22,423 bases of DNA from a virus, in IMG/VR virus record IMGVR_UViG_3300033149_005714, positions 1 through 22,423 of that record; one strand, given 5' to 3'. Shown here piece by piece: positions 15,911-22,423 of this stretch (position 1 is its first letter; every line of letters starts with the position of its first letter). A program made the position numbers and the translations under genes. Below the pieces are notes generated by a model. It did no database searches, was not told where the DNA came from, and worked only from the letters and a program-made list of their open reading frames with translations.

Positions 15911-16360
15911 ATGGAAGAACTAGAAAAACAAGAATTAGTTGACCAGTCTAAAGAAGAGAGTAAAATAATAGAAGAGCTAAAGCTAGAACATCCTATAGAT
16001 GAAATGGTGAAGTTTTCTGAAATAAACATAATGGATCGGCTCAAAGAAAATTCCTTTATGATCGTTAAGTATAGAGAACACTATTATCTAGAAAAATCCA
16101 AAATGGAAAAGTTAGATGATTTGTATGAAAAACTTCTAGGTTTAAGATATAAATACTATAGATTTGATGATGATCATGCGTGGACAAAGGTTGAGATCGA
16201 AAAATACTGTCTACCTTCGGATTCAAAAGTATTACAATTTAAGAAAATAATGTCGAGACAAAAAATAAGAGTAAAGTTCTTTGAACTTTGCTATAAAGGA
16301 TTCGAGCAAGTTGGTTGGCGAATGAAAACATTTTCAGACAATTTGAGAAGTGGAGTATAA
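15911..16360 (+). CDS. uvsY: UvsY-like recombination mediator
   Basis: 149 residues from the ATG at 15911, chosen because AGGAGAG lies about 7 bases upstream; an in-frame GTG at 15857 lies in the palindrome. T4 UvsY loads the UvsX recombinase on gp32-coated single-stranded DNA. The layout follows T4 UvsY (137 residues): a helix with F-M-I-V-K-Y-R-E-H-Y-Y-L-E-K near 58-71, a Lys/Arg-Tyr-rich segment (about 85-95), then SDSKVLQFKKIMSRQKIRVKF, which parallels the T4 segment SADKDVLKVDTSLQY. It ends in a helix with an FEQVGWRMKTFSDN block like the T4 end. An extra acidic N-terminal 35 residues are present. The neighbour uvsW on the same strand, as in T4, supports the call. Confidence 0.75.
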   Translation: MEELEKQELVDQSKEESKIIEELKLEHPIDEMVKFSEINIMDRLKENSFMIVKYREHYYLEKSKMEKLDDLYEKLLGLRYKYYRFDDDHAWTKVEIEKYCLPSDSKVLQFKKIMSRQKIRVKFFELCYKGFEQVGWRMKTFSDNLRSGV

Positions 16361-17824
16361 ATGAATAATGTAAGAATATCAAATCACAATCAAATGCAAA
16401 TCAAAATCAATACAGAGAGTAAAGAGTACATTTCTGGTATGAAAGAGTTGTTTACTCAATATGTAGAAGGATTTCAGTATATGCCACAATACCGCAGCGG
16501 CTCATGGTCAGGAAAAACATGTATGATTACAAATTTTCACAACACTCTACCATATGGTTTACTAGTTGATCTAATAAAATTTCATAAAAAACATTTCTCA
16601 CGTTTTCATTTATCTATAGATGATGATGTTAAAGTATTTTTCAAAGGCCCATCACTTAAAGTTAAGAATAATCTGTCATTAAAACCAAGATTCTATCAAA
16701 AAGAAAGTATAAGAATATGTTTGGATAGAACAAAGGGTATTATTAGATCAGCAACAGCCTCAGGTAAATCACTAGTAATATCATATATAATAAAGACTTT
16801 ACTAGAGAATAAAAATATCACAAATGTTGATAGAGTATTACTATTCGTCCCGACTGTAAGCCTAGTAGAGCAATTTTATAATGATATGATAGAATATGGA
16901 ATGGATGAAAAACTAATAGGTAGAGTATATTCAAAGAAAAAAGAATGGGATACACCTATTACTATATCTACATGGCAATCACTAATGAATAATCATGACA
17001 AATTACCAAACTATGATTGTATAATAAGTGATGAGGTGCATCAAGCTAAATCACATGAGCTTAAAAAAATATTAGTTAAAGCTGTAAAAGCTAACTATAG
17101 ATTGGGGTTCACAGGCACTCTTCATTCTAGTGAGCTTGATAATTGGAATGTTAAATCATATTTAGGCCCTGTGTTAAAAGAATATTCATCTGGTTTTCTA
17201 GCAGAAAAGGGTTTTATAAGTAAATGTAATGTACATATATTAGGAGTTGAATATAAAGATGAAAATATTGATGGAACTTATGATGAAGTTAAAGATATTA
17301 TATTCACTAATAGATCAAGAATTAATATTGTTAGTGATCTTATTAATAGGCTTGATCATAACGTTTTGGTTCTAGTTGGTAAAGTGGAAAAGGAAGGCGA
17401 TTTCTTACTTGATGAATTAAAAGAAAAAAATATAAACAAAGAAGTTGTGTTTCTTTCTGGACGAGATAGTGTAGAAGATAGAGAAAAGTGGCGAGCTGAA
17501 ATGATGGATAGAAACGATATTGCTTTAATTGCAACGTATGGTATATTTGCTCAAGGTATTAATATTCCAAATTTAAAGTATACTATACTTGCTTCTCCAT
17601 TCAAAGCTAAAATAAGAATACTACAATCAATAGGCAGAAATTTACGAATACATGAAAATAAAAAACATGGAGCACATATATTTGATATATATGACCATGT
17701 TAAATATCTTGAAAAACATGGGGTTGTGAGATATAGATTTTACGATAGTGAAAAATTCAGTATAAATGAATATGATCTGAAAGAGGGTGTTGATTTTGAT
17801 TTCTCACAACTTATTCTGAAATAG
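16361..17824 (+). CDS. uvsW: UvsW-like ATP-dependent DNA/RNA helicase
   Basis: 487 residues. T4 UvsW is an SF2 helicase that unwinds R-loops and branched DNA, ending origin-dependent replication and promoting recombination-dependent replication. Motifs: ATASGKS (131-137, motif I), VPT (about 163, Ia), SDEVH (223-227, motif II), FTGTL (250-254, motif III), TYG...GIN (about 392-401, motif V) and QSIGRNLR (422-429, motif VI). About 100 residues before the helicase core match the size of the T4 UvsW N-terminal domain. The length is close to T4 UvsW. ATG follows the uvsY stop directly, with GGAG upstream. The 3' end overlaps the convergent minus gene by 14 bases. Confidence 0.92.
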   Translation: MNNVRISNHNQMQIKINTESKEYISGMKELFTQYVEGFQYMPQYRSGSWSGKTCMITNFHNTLPYGLLVDLIKFHKKHFSRFHLSIDDDVKVFFKGPSLKVKNNLSLKPRFYQKESIRICLDRTKGIIRSATASGKSLVISYIIKTLLENKNITNVDRVLLFVPTVSLVEQFYNDMIEYGMDEKLIGRVYSKKKEWDTPITISTWQSLMNNHDKLPNYDCIISDEVHQAKSHELKKILVKAVKANYRLGFTGTLHSSELDNWNVKSYLGPVLKEYSSGFLAEKGFISKCNVHILGVEYKDENIDGTYDEVKDIIFTNRSRINIVSDLINRLDHNVLVLVGKVEKEGDFLLDELKEKNINKEVVFLSGRDSVEDREKWRAEMMDRNDIALIATYGIFAQGINIPNLKYTILASPFKAKIRILQSIGRNLRIHENKKHGAHIFDIYDHVKYLEKHGVVRYRFYDSEKFSINEYDLKEGVDFDFSQLILK

Positions 17825-18776
17825 TGACAAATTTGAACATATGATCTTTTTCAAAGTCTAATTTCTTTTGGCTGAAATCTGGTTTCATTGGACTACCAAG
17901 TAAAAAATGATTAGTTAATATATTATCAGGCGCAGCATCTATTAGAAAATATTCTTTACATTTAAAGGTTACTTCAACTTTTGATGAATGTGCCTTTCTT
18001 AAATTTTTATCAGTGTAACCATTAATATAATAATCAAGATTGCTGGTTATTTCATCATACCTATTTTCTGTTTTTTCATCAATATATTCACTAAAAGTTA
18101 TTTCTGGCATCCATTCAAATAAAGAATCATCGACCATAAGATCTGCTTCGTCTTCGTCTTCAGCATCACCATCATCAATCACATTACGTATAATCTGATT
18201 TTTTGCATCATCCAATTGTGATTCCATTGTATCATCATTATCATAATACCATGAGCCGCCAGCAGTGTCCTCACCAAATTCCCATTCCCATTCATTCTCT
18301 ATGCTACCATCATTTAAAAAATCGTCCCTAATAATTTCTCTATCTGGTATACTCCCTATATTATCATCTATTTCACCAAATAAATCATCTATACGTGGAT
18401 TATAAACAAATTTATACTTCTTTCCTATTGGTAGAAATATTCCTATTTGGCCATAATTTTTTGCACTACTTTTCCTTGATGTTGCAAACACGCCTTCGCT
18501 ACGCGGCCGCCATCCAAATTCATTATAGAATTGATCATCAAGATATTCTTGCATTTCTTCATCCATATCCACTGTACGTCTATCTTTTCGTGGCTTAATT
18601 TTCACCAGTTTTTTATCATCAAGTCTAGTTCTAGATCCTCTATAAAACCAATCATCTAAACCAACTCTCTTCATATGTTTTATAAAAGGCATACAATATT
18701 TTTCTATAACATTTATAATACCATATAGTTTAAGTTCATCTTTTTCTTTTTCAGTTATATATTGTTGAATTTTCAT
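17811..18776 (-). CDS. Leader-bearing protein with ADP-ribosyltransferase-like features
   Basis: 321 residues, start MKIQQYITEKE, carrying the capsid-targeting-like leader (I-T-E at 7-9). The region 41-130 has FYRGSR (R46), a run of basic and acidic residues, then RSEGVFATSRKSSAKNYG (92-109), then an F-L-P-I-G-K-K-Y-K-F strand. An early Arg, a later [ST]-x-S strand and a C-terminal Glu strand are the order of R-S-E type ADP-ribosyltransferases. Here the candidate Glu is in the KCKEYFLID strand near the C terminus. This is inference: the Glu assignment is uncertain and I know the family only as a conserved phage protein. The middle (about 150-230) is very acidic. A packaged ART would parallel T4 Alt, which is injected and modifies host RNA polymerase. 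ATGA overlap with the gene upstream. Confidence 0.6.
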   Translation of the reverse strand: MKIQQYITEKEKDELKLYGIINVIEKYCMPFIKHMKRVGLDDWFYRGSRTRLDDKKLVKIKPRKDRRTVDMDEEMQEYLDDQFYNEFGWRPRSEGVFATSRKSSAKNYGQIGIFLPIGKKYKFVYNPRIDDLFGEIDDNIGSIPDREIIRDDFLNDGSIENEWEWEFGEDTAGGSWYYDNDDTMESQLDDAKNQIIRNVIDDGDAEDEDEADLMVDDSLFEWMPEITFSEYIDEKTENRYDEITSNLDYYINGYTDKNLRKAHSSKVEVTFKCKEYFLIDAAPDNILTNHFLLGSPMKPDFSQKKLDFEKDHMFKFVTISE

Positions 18777-19036
18777 GATCTAAAATGATCATTTATATCT
18801 TCTAGTTTTTCCATAACATATCCAAGATCACCAACATATCCCCAATCCAAGGGTTTCTTAGAGAAACCTTTCTTATGTTTCTTTAACTTTGTAGTAATTG
18901 ATTTTAAAAGCTTTTCTATTTCTTTCTCATTCTTTTTATATCTTTCTACTGCTGATTCTTTCTTACCATAAACCATTGAATCCATATCCATACCAACTAC
19001 ATTTTTCTCATTTAAATATTTTTCTATTTTAGCCAT
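18773..19036 (-). CDS. Small Lys-rich protein with IEKYLNE leader, candidate internal head protein
   Basis: 87 residues from the ATG at 19036 (MAKIEKYLNEKN), chosen because GGGAG lies about 8 bases upstream; an ATG five codons earlier contains that ribosome site. The leader ends in L-N-E (8-10). The body is basic and helical, with a long Lys/Glu amphipathic helix (about 30-60, KKNEKEIEKLLKSITTKLKK), a K-K-P-L-D-W-G-Y turn and a final helix. Size and composition resemble T4 internal proteins (about 10 kDa, basic, packaged with the DNA), but no sequence match is claimed. It overlaps the next gene (ATGA). Confidence 0.7.
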   Translation of the reverse strand: MAKIEKYLNEKNVVGMDMDSMVYGKKESAVERYKKNEKEIEKLLKSITTKLKKHKKGFSKKPLDWGYVGDLGYVMEKLEDINDHFRS

Positions 19037-19077
19037 TTTATATACTCCCATATTTTTTAATTAAACCATCAACGTTC

Positions 19078-19770
19078 TTATGCTTTAGGTTTGTTCCCTA
19101 TTGCTGCTCCATATGATCTACCCATTTTAAGCAATGTCTTAATATCTAATGGAATGAACAATGCTTGCATTTTCAAATTTGGATCTGTCAGCATTACTTG
19201 TCCATGTCTATGATGCCCATCTAATATATATTTTTCTTTAGATACTATTACAGTAGTTCTTAAAACAGGGGAACCAGATTTGGGAGCGCCAAATTTTTTA
19301 ATATTACCTACTAACTTCTCTAGCCATACTTGACCCTGTAAAAGCTTTAATTTCTTTCCGGATATAGTAGTCCATTTAGCAAGAATCTTATCATCTTCTG
19401 GATTACCATCTTTTTGACCTAACTTCACCCACTTCTTACCTTCCTTCTTATTGAGATCAGTTGGAAATAATTCTTTACCTAATGCGTAAGGTTTGAATAT
19501 ATCTATTTCTCCTTTTTCCAATCTCTTATCAAATGTCTTCATATCATTTGGTTCTATAACAGGCATTTGTATTCTTGGTATATCCAATGATTCATTCTTA
19601 TATAATTTTTGAAGAATCATGTAGTTCTTATCAAAATCTGGAATTGATTCATTTAGTACTTCTACACTTCCAAATGTTTTTTCGGCATATGCCCTTGCTT
19701 TATCTAACGGTATATTTGCAACATTAAGATTATAGTTTCCACCCTCTATTAAATATTCTTGAAATCTCAT
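19078..19770 (-). CDS. ParB/sulfiredoxin-fold protein with capsid-targeting-like leader
   Basis: 230 residues, start MRFQEYLIEGGN. DGHHRHG at 184-190 matches the D-G-x-H-R signature of the ParB/Srx superfamily, which holds ATPases, nucleases and kinases as well as DNA-binding proteins. IPRIQMPVI near 64-72 resembles the strand that starts the domain. A long insert (about 90-165) separates them, so the fold is expanded. Residues after the motif (ALFIPLDI, then a Lys/Gly tail) complete the domain. Whether it cuts, binds or modifies nucleic acid is unknown. The leader (L-I-E at 7-9) is separate from the domain. It lies 4 bases after the CCA enzyme stop with GGAG 9 bases before the ATG. Confidence 0.75.
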   Translation of the reverse strand: MRFQEYLIEGGNYNLNVANIPLDKARAYAEKTFGSVEVLNESIPDFDKNYMILQKLYKNESLDIPRIQMPVIEPNDMKTFDKRLEKGEIDIFKPYALGKELFPTDLNKKEGKKWVKLGQKDGNPEDDKILAKWTTISGKKLKLLQGQVWLEKLVGNIKKFGAPKSGSPVLRTTVIVSKEKYILDGHHRHGQVMLTDPNLKMQALFIPLDIKTLLKMGRSYGAAIGNKPKA

Positions 19771-19774
19771 TTTG

Positions 19775-21208
19775 TTACGCTCCGTATTTTCTAATTAAGT
19801 TATCAATCGTTTCTTTGTCATCAACATCAATATTGTCATCCATAATTTTCTCAGTAACCTTTCTAATAATTTCACCAACTTTTGGTCCTGGTCCGATTCC
19901 TAATATTTCCATAACCCTATCACCATCAACAATTTTAAGCTGTTTATTGACGACTTTCATGCCGAATTTCTCTTTGATCTTAATGGCCTTATCAACGATT
20001 TTTTCAAACTCACCCTTGTACATAAATGCTTCGCCTCTTGAATATTCATCCGCTCGACCAACGGCAACCAATACATCCCAATCATCATCACTAACAAGTT
20101 TAGCAATTTTAGATGGTTTCATTTTCAAAATATCATGAAATTTCATATGGGCACCAACAGCAAATATAATAGCATTTCTTTCTTTATTACTCATTTTAAG
20201 TCTATCAGCTATTTGGTTTACTAGCTCTATACTCTTTCTAGCATGACCAAGATAACGAGGCAGCCCATTCTTATGTGAAAGAGTTACTCCTTTACCAACG
20301 TCATGAAGTAGGATTGCAATGTTTTTGATTGGGTTTTTTGTTTTGCTTGCTGATAAAGCTTTCATTACATGGGCATATACGGTTCCACCTTCTCCTCTTG
20401 TTTCAGGATGATGAACCAAATTTTCTCTATACCATTTAAGATTCATTACTTCTGGAAGTATAAATCTAAGTAGTTTTAAGTCAGCAAGTATTTGAATATA
20501 CTTGGCAAACTTATCACCAGATTGACTAGCTGCTTTAATCAGCTCTTCTCTCAAACGCTCTGCTGATAAATCCTGAATATTAGGTGAAAGTTTTTGTATG
20601 GCCTTTGTAGTATCTTTATCTATATCAAATCCAAGTTTCGCTGCGAATCTTGGTGCTCTCAACATTCTTAAATAATCTTCACCAAAACGTTCATAAGGAT
20701 TACCAACAGTTTTAAGAACTCTATTCTTTATATCTTTTTTACCATCGAAGTAATCTATGATCTCTCCTTTGGCATTAATACCCATAGCGTTTATAGTAAA
20801 ATCACGGCGACCGGCATCATCTTCAAATGATCCTGTTATAGTAATTGATTCTGGCCTACGACCATCACTATACTTACCATCGTTGCGAAACTGCGCGATC
20901 TCAAAATCAAATCCTTTATGTTTTATAACAACAATTCCGAAATCTCTTGATTTACCAACATCAAATGATCTCCATAATTTAGAAATCTCATCCATAGGCA
21001 TATTCGTGGCAATATCTATATCATGTGGCTTTAAATCACCAAGAACAATATCTCTTACAGATCCACCAACTATGTAAGCTTTGTATTTGGCTTTATTGAT
21101 TTTGTTCAAAACATCAACACCAGCAGCAAGTTCTTTATTAGTGGATATATATTTTTTCCATTGTTTTAACATTTCTTTAGCTTCTTTTATATATTGTGTT
21201 AGTCTCAT
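19775..21208 (-). CDS. cca: tRNA CCA-adding nucleotidyltransferase with HD domain and capsid-targeting-like leader
   Basis: 477 residues. It adds or repairs the CCA 3' end of tRNA. Seen: GGSVRD (48-53), DID (63-65, metal-binding Asp pair), RRDFTINAM (134-142), EDYLRMLRAPRFAAKLGF (177-194) and an HD domain with VHHPETRGEGGTVYAH (265-280), LLHDVGKG (300-307) and GH (321-322). This is the class II enzyme plus HD phosphohydrolase architecture of bacterial Cca. All catalytic residues I can check are intact, so it should be active. Unusual is the start MRLTQYIKEAKE, absent from bacterial enzymes as far as I know and shared with unrelated neighbours. The ATG overlaps the upstream stop (ATGA). Repair of tRNAs damaged by host anticodon or acceptor nucleases is a plausible role. 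Confidence 0.93.
   Translation of the reverse strand: MRLTQYIKEAKEMLKQWKKYISTNKELAAGVDVLNKINKAKYKAYIVGGSVRDIVLGDLKPHDIDIATNMPMDEISKLWRSFDVGKSRDFGIVVIKHKGFDFEIAQFRNDGKYSDGRRPESITITGSFEDDAGRRDFTINAMGINAKGEIIDYFDGKKDIKNRVLKTVGNPYERFGEDYLRMLRAPRFAAKLGFDIDKDTTKAIQKLSPNIQDLSAERLREELIKAASQSGDKFAKYIQILADLKLLRFILPEVMNLKWYRENLVHHPETRGEGGTVYAHVMKALSASKTKNPIKNIAILLHDVGKGVTLSHKNGLPRYLGHARKSIELVNQIADRLKMSNKERNAIIFAVGAHMKFHDILKMKPSKIAKLVSDDDWDVLVAVGRADEYSRGEAFMYKGEFEKIVDKAIKIKEKFGMKVVNKQLKIVDGDRVMEILGIGPGPKVGEIIRKVTEKIMDDNIDVDDKETIDNLIRKYGA
21181..21208 (-). repeat. Leader cassette copy A (cca gene)
   Basis: The first 28 bases of the gene encode MRLTQYIKE. They match copy B (21711-21738) at 27 of 28 bases, although the proteins that follow are unrelated. 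Confidence 0.9.
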
Positions 21209-21738
21209 GTGGTTTCCCAGAATATTTCAGCCCATTGCCCATCAAATCCAAATCCTTGTTTTAATTCACTACCAAATGTTTTCTTAAATAATTTCCAGTA
21301 TTCATTTACACTAACTTTATACCAAGGCCATCCATTACCAAAATCTTGACGCGGTGTTCCTTTACCCATATGCGTCCATACCATATCTGTATTTTTAAGT
21401 TTAATTGTCTTGTATAGTTTTTTAAACTTTCTATTTATTACTTTATTATCTAATCTTTCCATTTGATCAAATGGCAATTTATTGAATTCTTCTTGGCTCA
21501 TACCATATTCTTTTTTAAAGTCATTGTCCTTTATTCTAAGTCTATGTTTTTCTTTACCACCAACATATCCACCTAGAAAAGATAATTCATATTTTTTAGC
21601 TTGGACAGGTAACAACCATATACCCTTTCTAGCTGGTGCTTGATTATTATCTCTATGAGTTTGTTTTTGTCCAGACATCGAGCCTAAACGAATAAAAAAC
21701 TTATCAATGTCTTCTTTTATATAATGTGTTAGTCTCAT
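21205..21738 (-). CDS. Leader-bearing protein of unknown function
   Basis: 177 residues, start MRLTHYIKEDID (I-K-E at 7-9). I recognise no domain. After the leader come RLGSMSGQK, a P-A-R-K-G-I-W-L-L-P block (about 55-64), a Gly-rich LGGYVGGKEKHRLRIKD segment, and a C-terminal half rich in aromatic residues (WTHMG, WPWYKVSVNEYWKLF, GFGFDGQWAEIFW). No membrane segment is seen. The G-I-W-L-L-P and W-x-H-M-G pieces resemble those of conserved hypothetical proteins of T4-like marine phages as I recall them; a catalytic role is not evident. ATGA overlaps join it to both neighbours, so it is part of one transcription unit. Confidence 0.7.
   Translation of the reverse strand: MRLTHYIKEDIDKFFIRLGSMSGQKQTHRDNNQAPARKGIWLLPVQAKKYELSFLGGYVGGKEKHRLRIKDNDFKKEYGMSQEEFNKLPFDQMERLDNKVINRKFKKLYKTIKLKNTDMVWTHMGKGTPRQDFGNGWPWYKVSVNEYWKLFKKTFGSELKQGFGFDGQWAEIFWETT
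21711..21738 (-). repeat. Leader cassette copy B
   Basis: Encodes MRLTHYIKE. It differs from copy A by one base (the Gln/His codon region). Confidence 0.9.
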
Positions 21739-22265
21739 ATTTCCAACTTCCTCAATTGTTTTATAGTATCACTTGTATTCTTATGTAATATACCTATACC
21801 ACCCTTTGATTTCCATTGTCTTATATTTCTTTTATTATCATCTATAAGTACTGAATTTCCATCAGCATGATCTTGTTTTTGAATACCTAATACTACAAGA
21901 GATGTTCTAACGAATCCAGATCCAAGATGTTTATTTATCCATTTCTCTTTGCCTTCTATTGCAGAATGAACTGTTTTTGGTCTAGCTGTTAGAATTATAG
22001 GATCATATTTTTTTATATAGTTCCATAATTGTTTTCCATCATTAGTCCATTCTAGTTCAGACCAATATGATTCACCTATTTTTTTAACTTCATCCCAAAC
22101 ACCATTGTTAGTCATGTTTTTCTTTAACTTCCACCCACTCCAATCATCTACATTTGAATCAATTTTATCTTTTATGCCTCTAATAAAATCAACTAGTACA
22201 CCATCTAGATCACAATAGATTTTATACTCTTCTGATTTTTCTCTTATATAATTAGTTAGTCTCAA
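21735..22265 (-). CDS. HAD-superfamily 5'(3')-deoxyribonucleotidase-like protein with capsid-targeting-like leader
   Basis: 176 residues from a TTG at 22265 (leader MRLTNYIRE). It probably dephosphorylates deoxynucleoside monophosphates. HAD motifs are CDLDGVLVDF (18-27, nucleophile D19 and D21), ILTARP (91-96, motif II Thr), the Lys candidate in GKEKWINKHL (105-114, motif III) and VLIDDNKRNI (139-148, motif IV). Spacing and size fit the NT5C-type nucleotidase family. TTG is chosen because the leader then aligns exactly with copies A and B and because TTGA overlaps the upstream stop in the way the neighbours use ATGA. A role in supplying nucleosides or in attacking host nucleotide signals is possible; the leader suggests packaging (inference). 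Confidence 0.88.
   Translation of the reverse strand: MRLTNYIREKSEEYKIYCDLDGVLVDFIRGIKDKIDSNVDDWSGWKLKKNMTNNGVWDEVKKIGESYWSELEWTNDGKQLWNYIKKYDPIILTARPKTVHSAIEGKEKWINKHLGSGFVRTSLVVLGIQKQDHADGNSVLIDDNKRNIRQWKSKGGIGILHKNTSDTIKQLRKLEI
22239..22265 (-). repeat. Leader cassette copy C (nucleotidase gene)
   Basis: Encodes MRLTNYIRE from a TTG start. It matches copy A at 22 of 27 bases; two of the five changes fall in the fifth codon, one in the first base and one changes Lys to Arg. Confidence 0.85.
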
Positions 22266-22423
22266 TGATCCACGCCTGCTTTCTTTTCCATTTTTACCAA
22301 TCTTGTATAATAATCAGGTATTTCAGATAAATGATCTAATGCTATTTCTTTAGCTATTTCTTTTTTATTTGTATGCTCTAATTCTATTTTAATACCTAAT
22401 TTAAGTTCTTTAGGATCTGCGTC
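22262..22423 (-). CDS. DUF5661-like phage protein (5' partial)
   Basis: Only the last 53 codons are inside the window, up to the TGA at 22264-22262. The end LGIKIELEHTNKKEIAKEIA, then LDHLSEIPDYYTRLVKMEKKAG, matches my memory of DUF5661, a small all-helical family common in phages and of unknown function. The E-L-E-H-T and A-L-D-H-L-x-E-I-P-D-Y-Y segments are the family's most typical parts. The start, and whether it bears the shared leader, lie beyond the edge. The stop overlaps the TTG of the nucleotidase gene. Confidence 0.8.
   Translation of the reverse strand, partial: DADPKELKLGIKIELEHTNKKEIAKEIALDHLSEIPDYYTRLVKMEKKAGVDH

Noticed and set aside
17811-17824. Terminator between uvsW and the convergent minus gene
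   Set aside because: The genes overlap by 14 bases and no GC-rich hairpin with a T-run is present.
19815-21077. Plus-strand open frames opposite the cca gene (19815-20138 and 20757-21077)
   Set aside because: They are antisense to a gene with complete motifs and have no ribosome sites.

Overview
The window is AT-rich, tightly packed and has almost no intergenic DNA. It reads as part of the genome of a T4-like tailed phage (Caudoviricetes). The best evidence is the replication and recombination set: a T4-type family B DNA polymerase split in two, a DnaB/gp41-type helicase, and adjacent uvsY and uvsW genes. dUTPase and a family-4 uracil-DNA glycosylase sit in the same block. I cannot name the host.

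Layout. (1) 1-7677, plus strand: two very large Ser/Glu-repeat proteins, probably fibre or adhesin proteins, flank a small CxxCxxCC protein. The first is cut by the left window edge. It ends in a compact, probably beta-rich C-terminal domain. The second has a beta-rich N-terminal domain, about 900 residues of Ser/Glu tract and twelve 14-residue repeats. Five apparent one-base-type (-1) frame breaks lie here. Each reading continues cleanly in the next frame, so I treat the genes as continuous and the breaks as sequence errors or real lesions. (2) 7706-9848, plus: five small genes, namely a probable virion protein, a Cys-His papain/transglutaminase-like protein and three conserved or unknown proteins. 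(3) 9845-15816, minus: a replication operon running zinc-ribbon protein, small unknown, helicase, dUTPase, uracil glycosylase, polymerase N part, polymerase C part, and a GxxxG-repeat protein. (4) 15911-17824, plus: uvsY and uvsW, divergent from block 3 across a short region with a perfect palindrome. (5) 17811-22423, minus: an overlapping run of genes with an ART-like candidate, a small basic protein, a ParB/Srx-like protein, a CCA-adding enzyme, an unknown protein, a HAD nucleotidase and a partial DUF5661 protein.

The most interesting signal is shared by otherwise unrelated proteins of blocks 2 and 5. At least seven begin with the same 9-10 residue leader, M-[KR]-[LFI]-x-x-Y-[IL]-x-E. Its form resembles the capsid-targeting sequence of T4 internal head proteins, which ends at an (I/L)-x-E prohead-protease site. 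In three neighbouring genes the leader is also nearly identical as DNA. My inference is that block 5 encodes proteins packaged inside the capsid and delivered with the DNA, including a tRNA CCA-adding enzyme, a nucleotidase, a ParB-like protein and a possible ADP-ribosyltransferase. This is not proven by the sequence.

Together, block 3 copies the genome and keeps uracil out of it, block 4 handles recombination-dependent replication, block 1 probably builds host-contact fibres, and block 5 may act at the start of infection.
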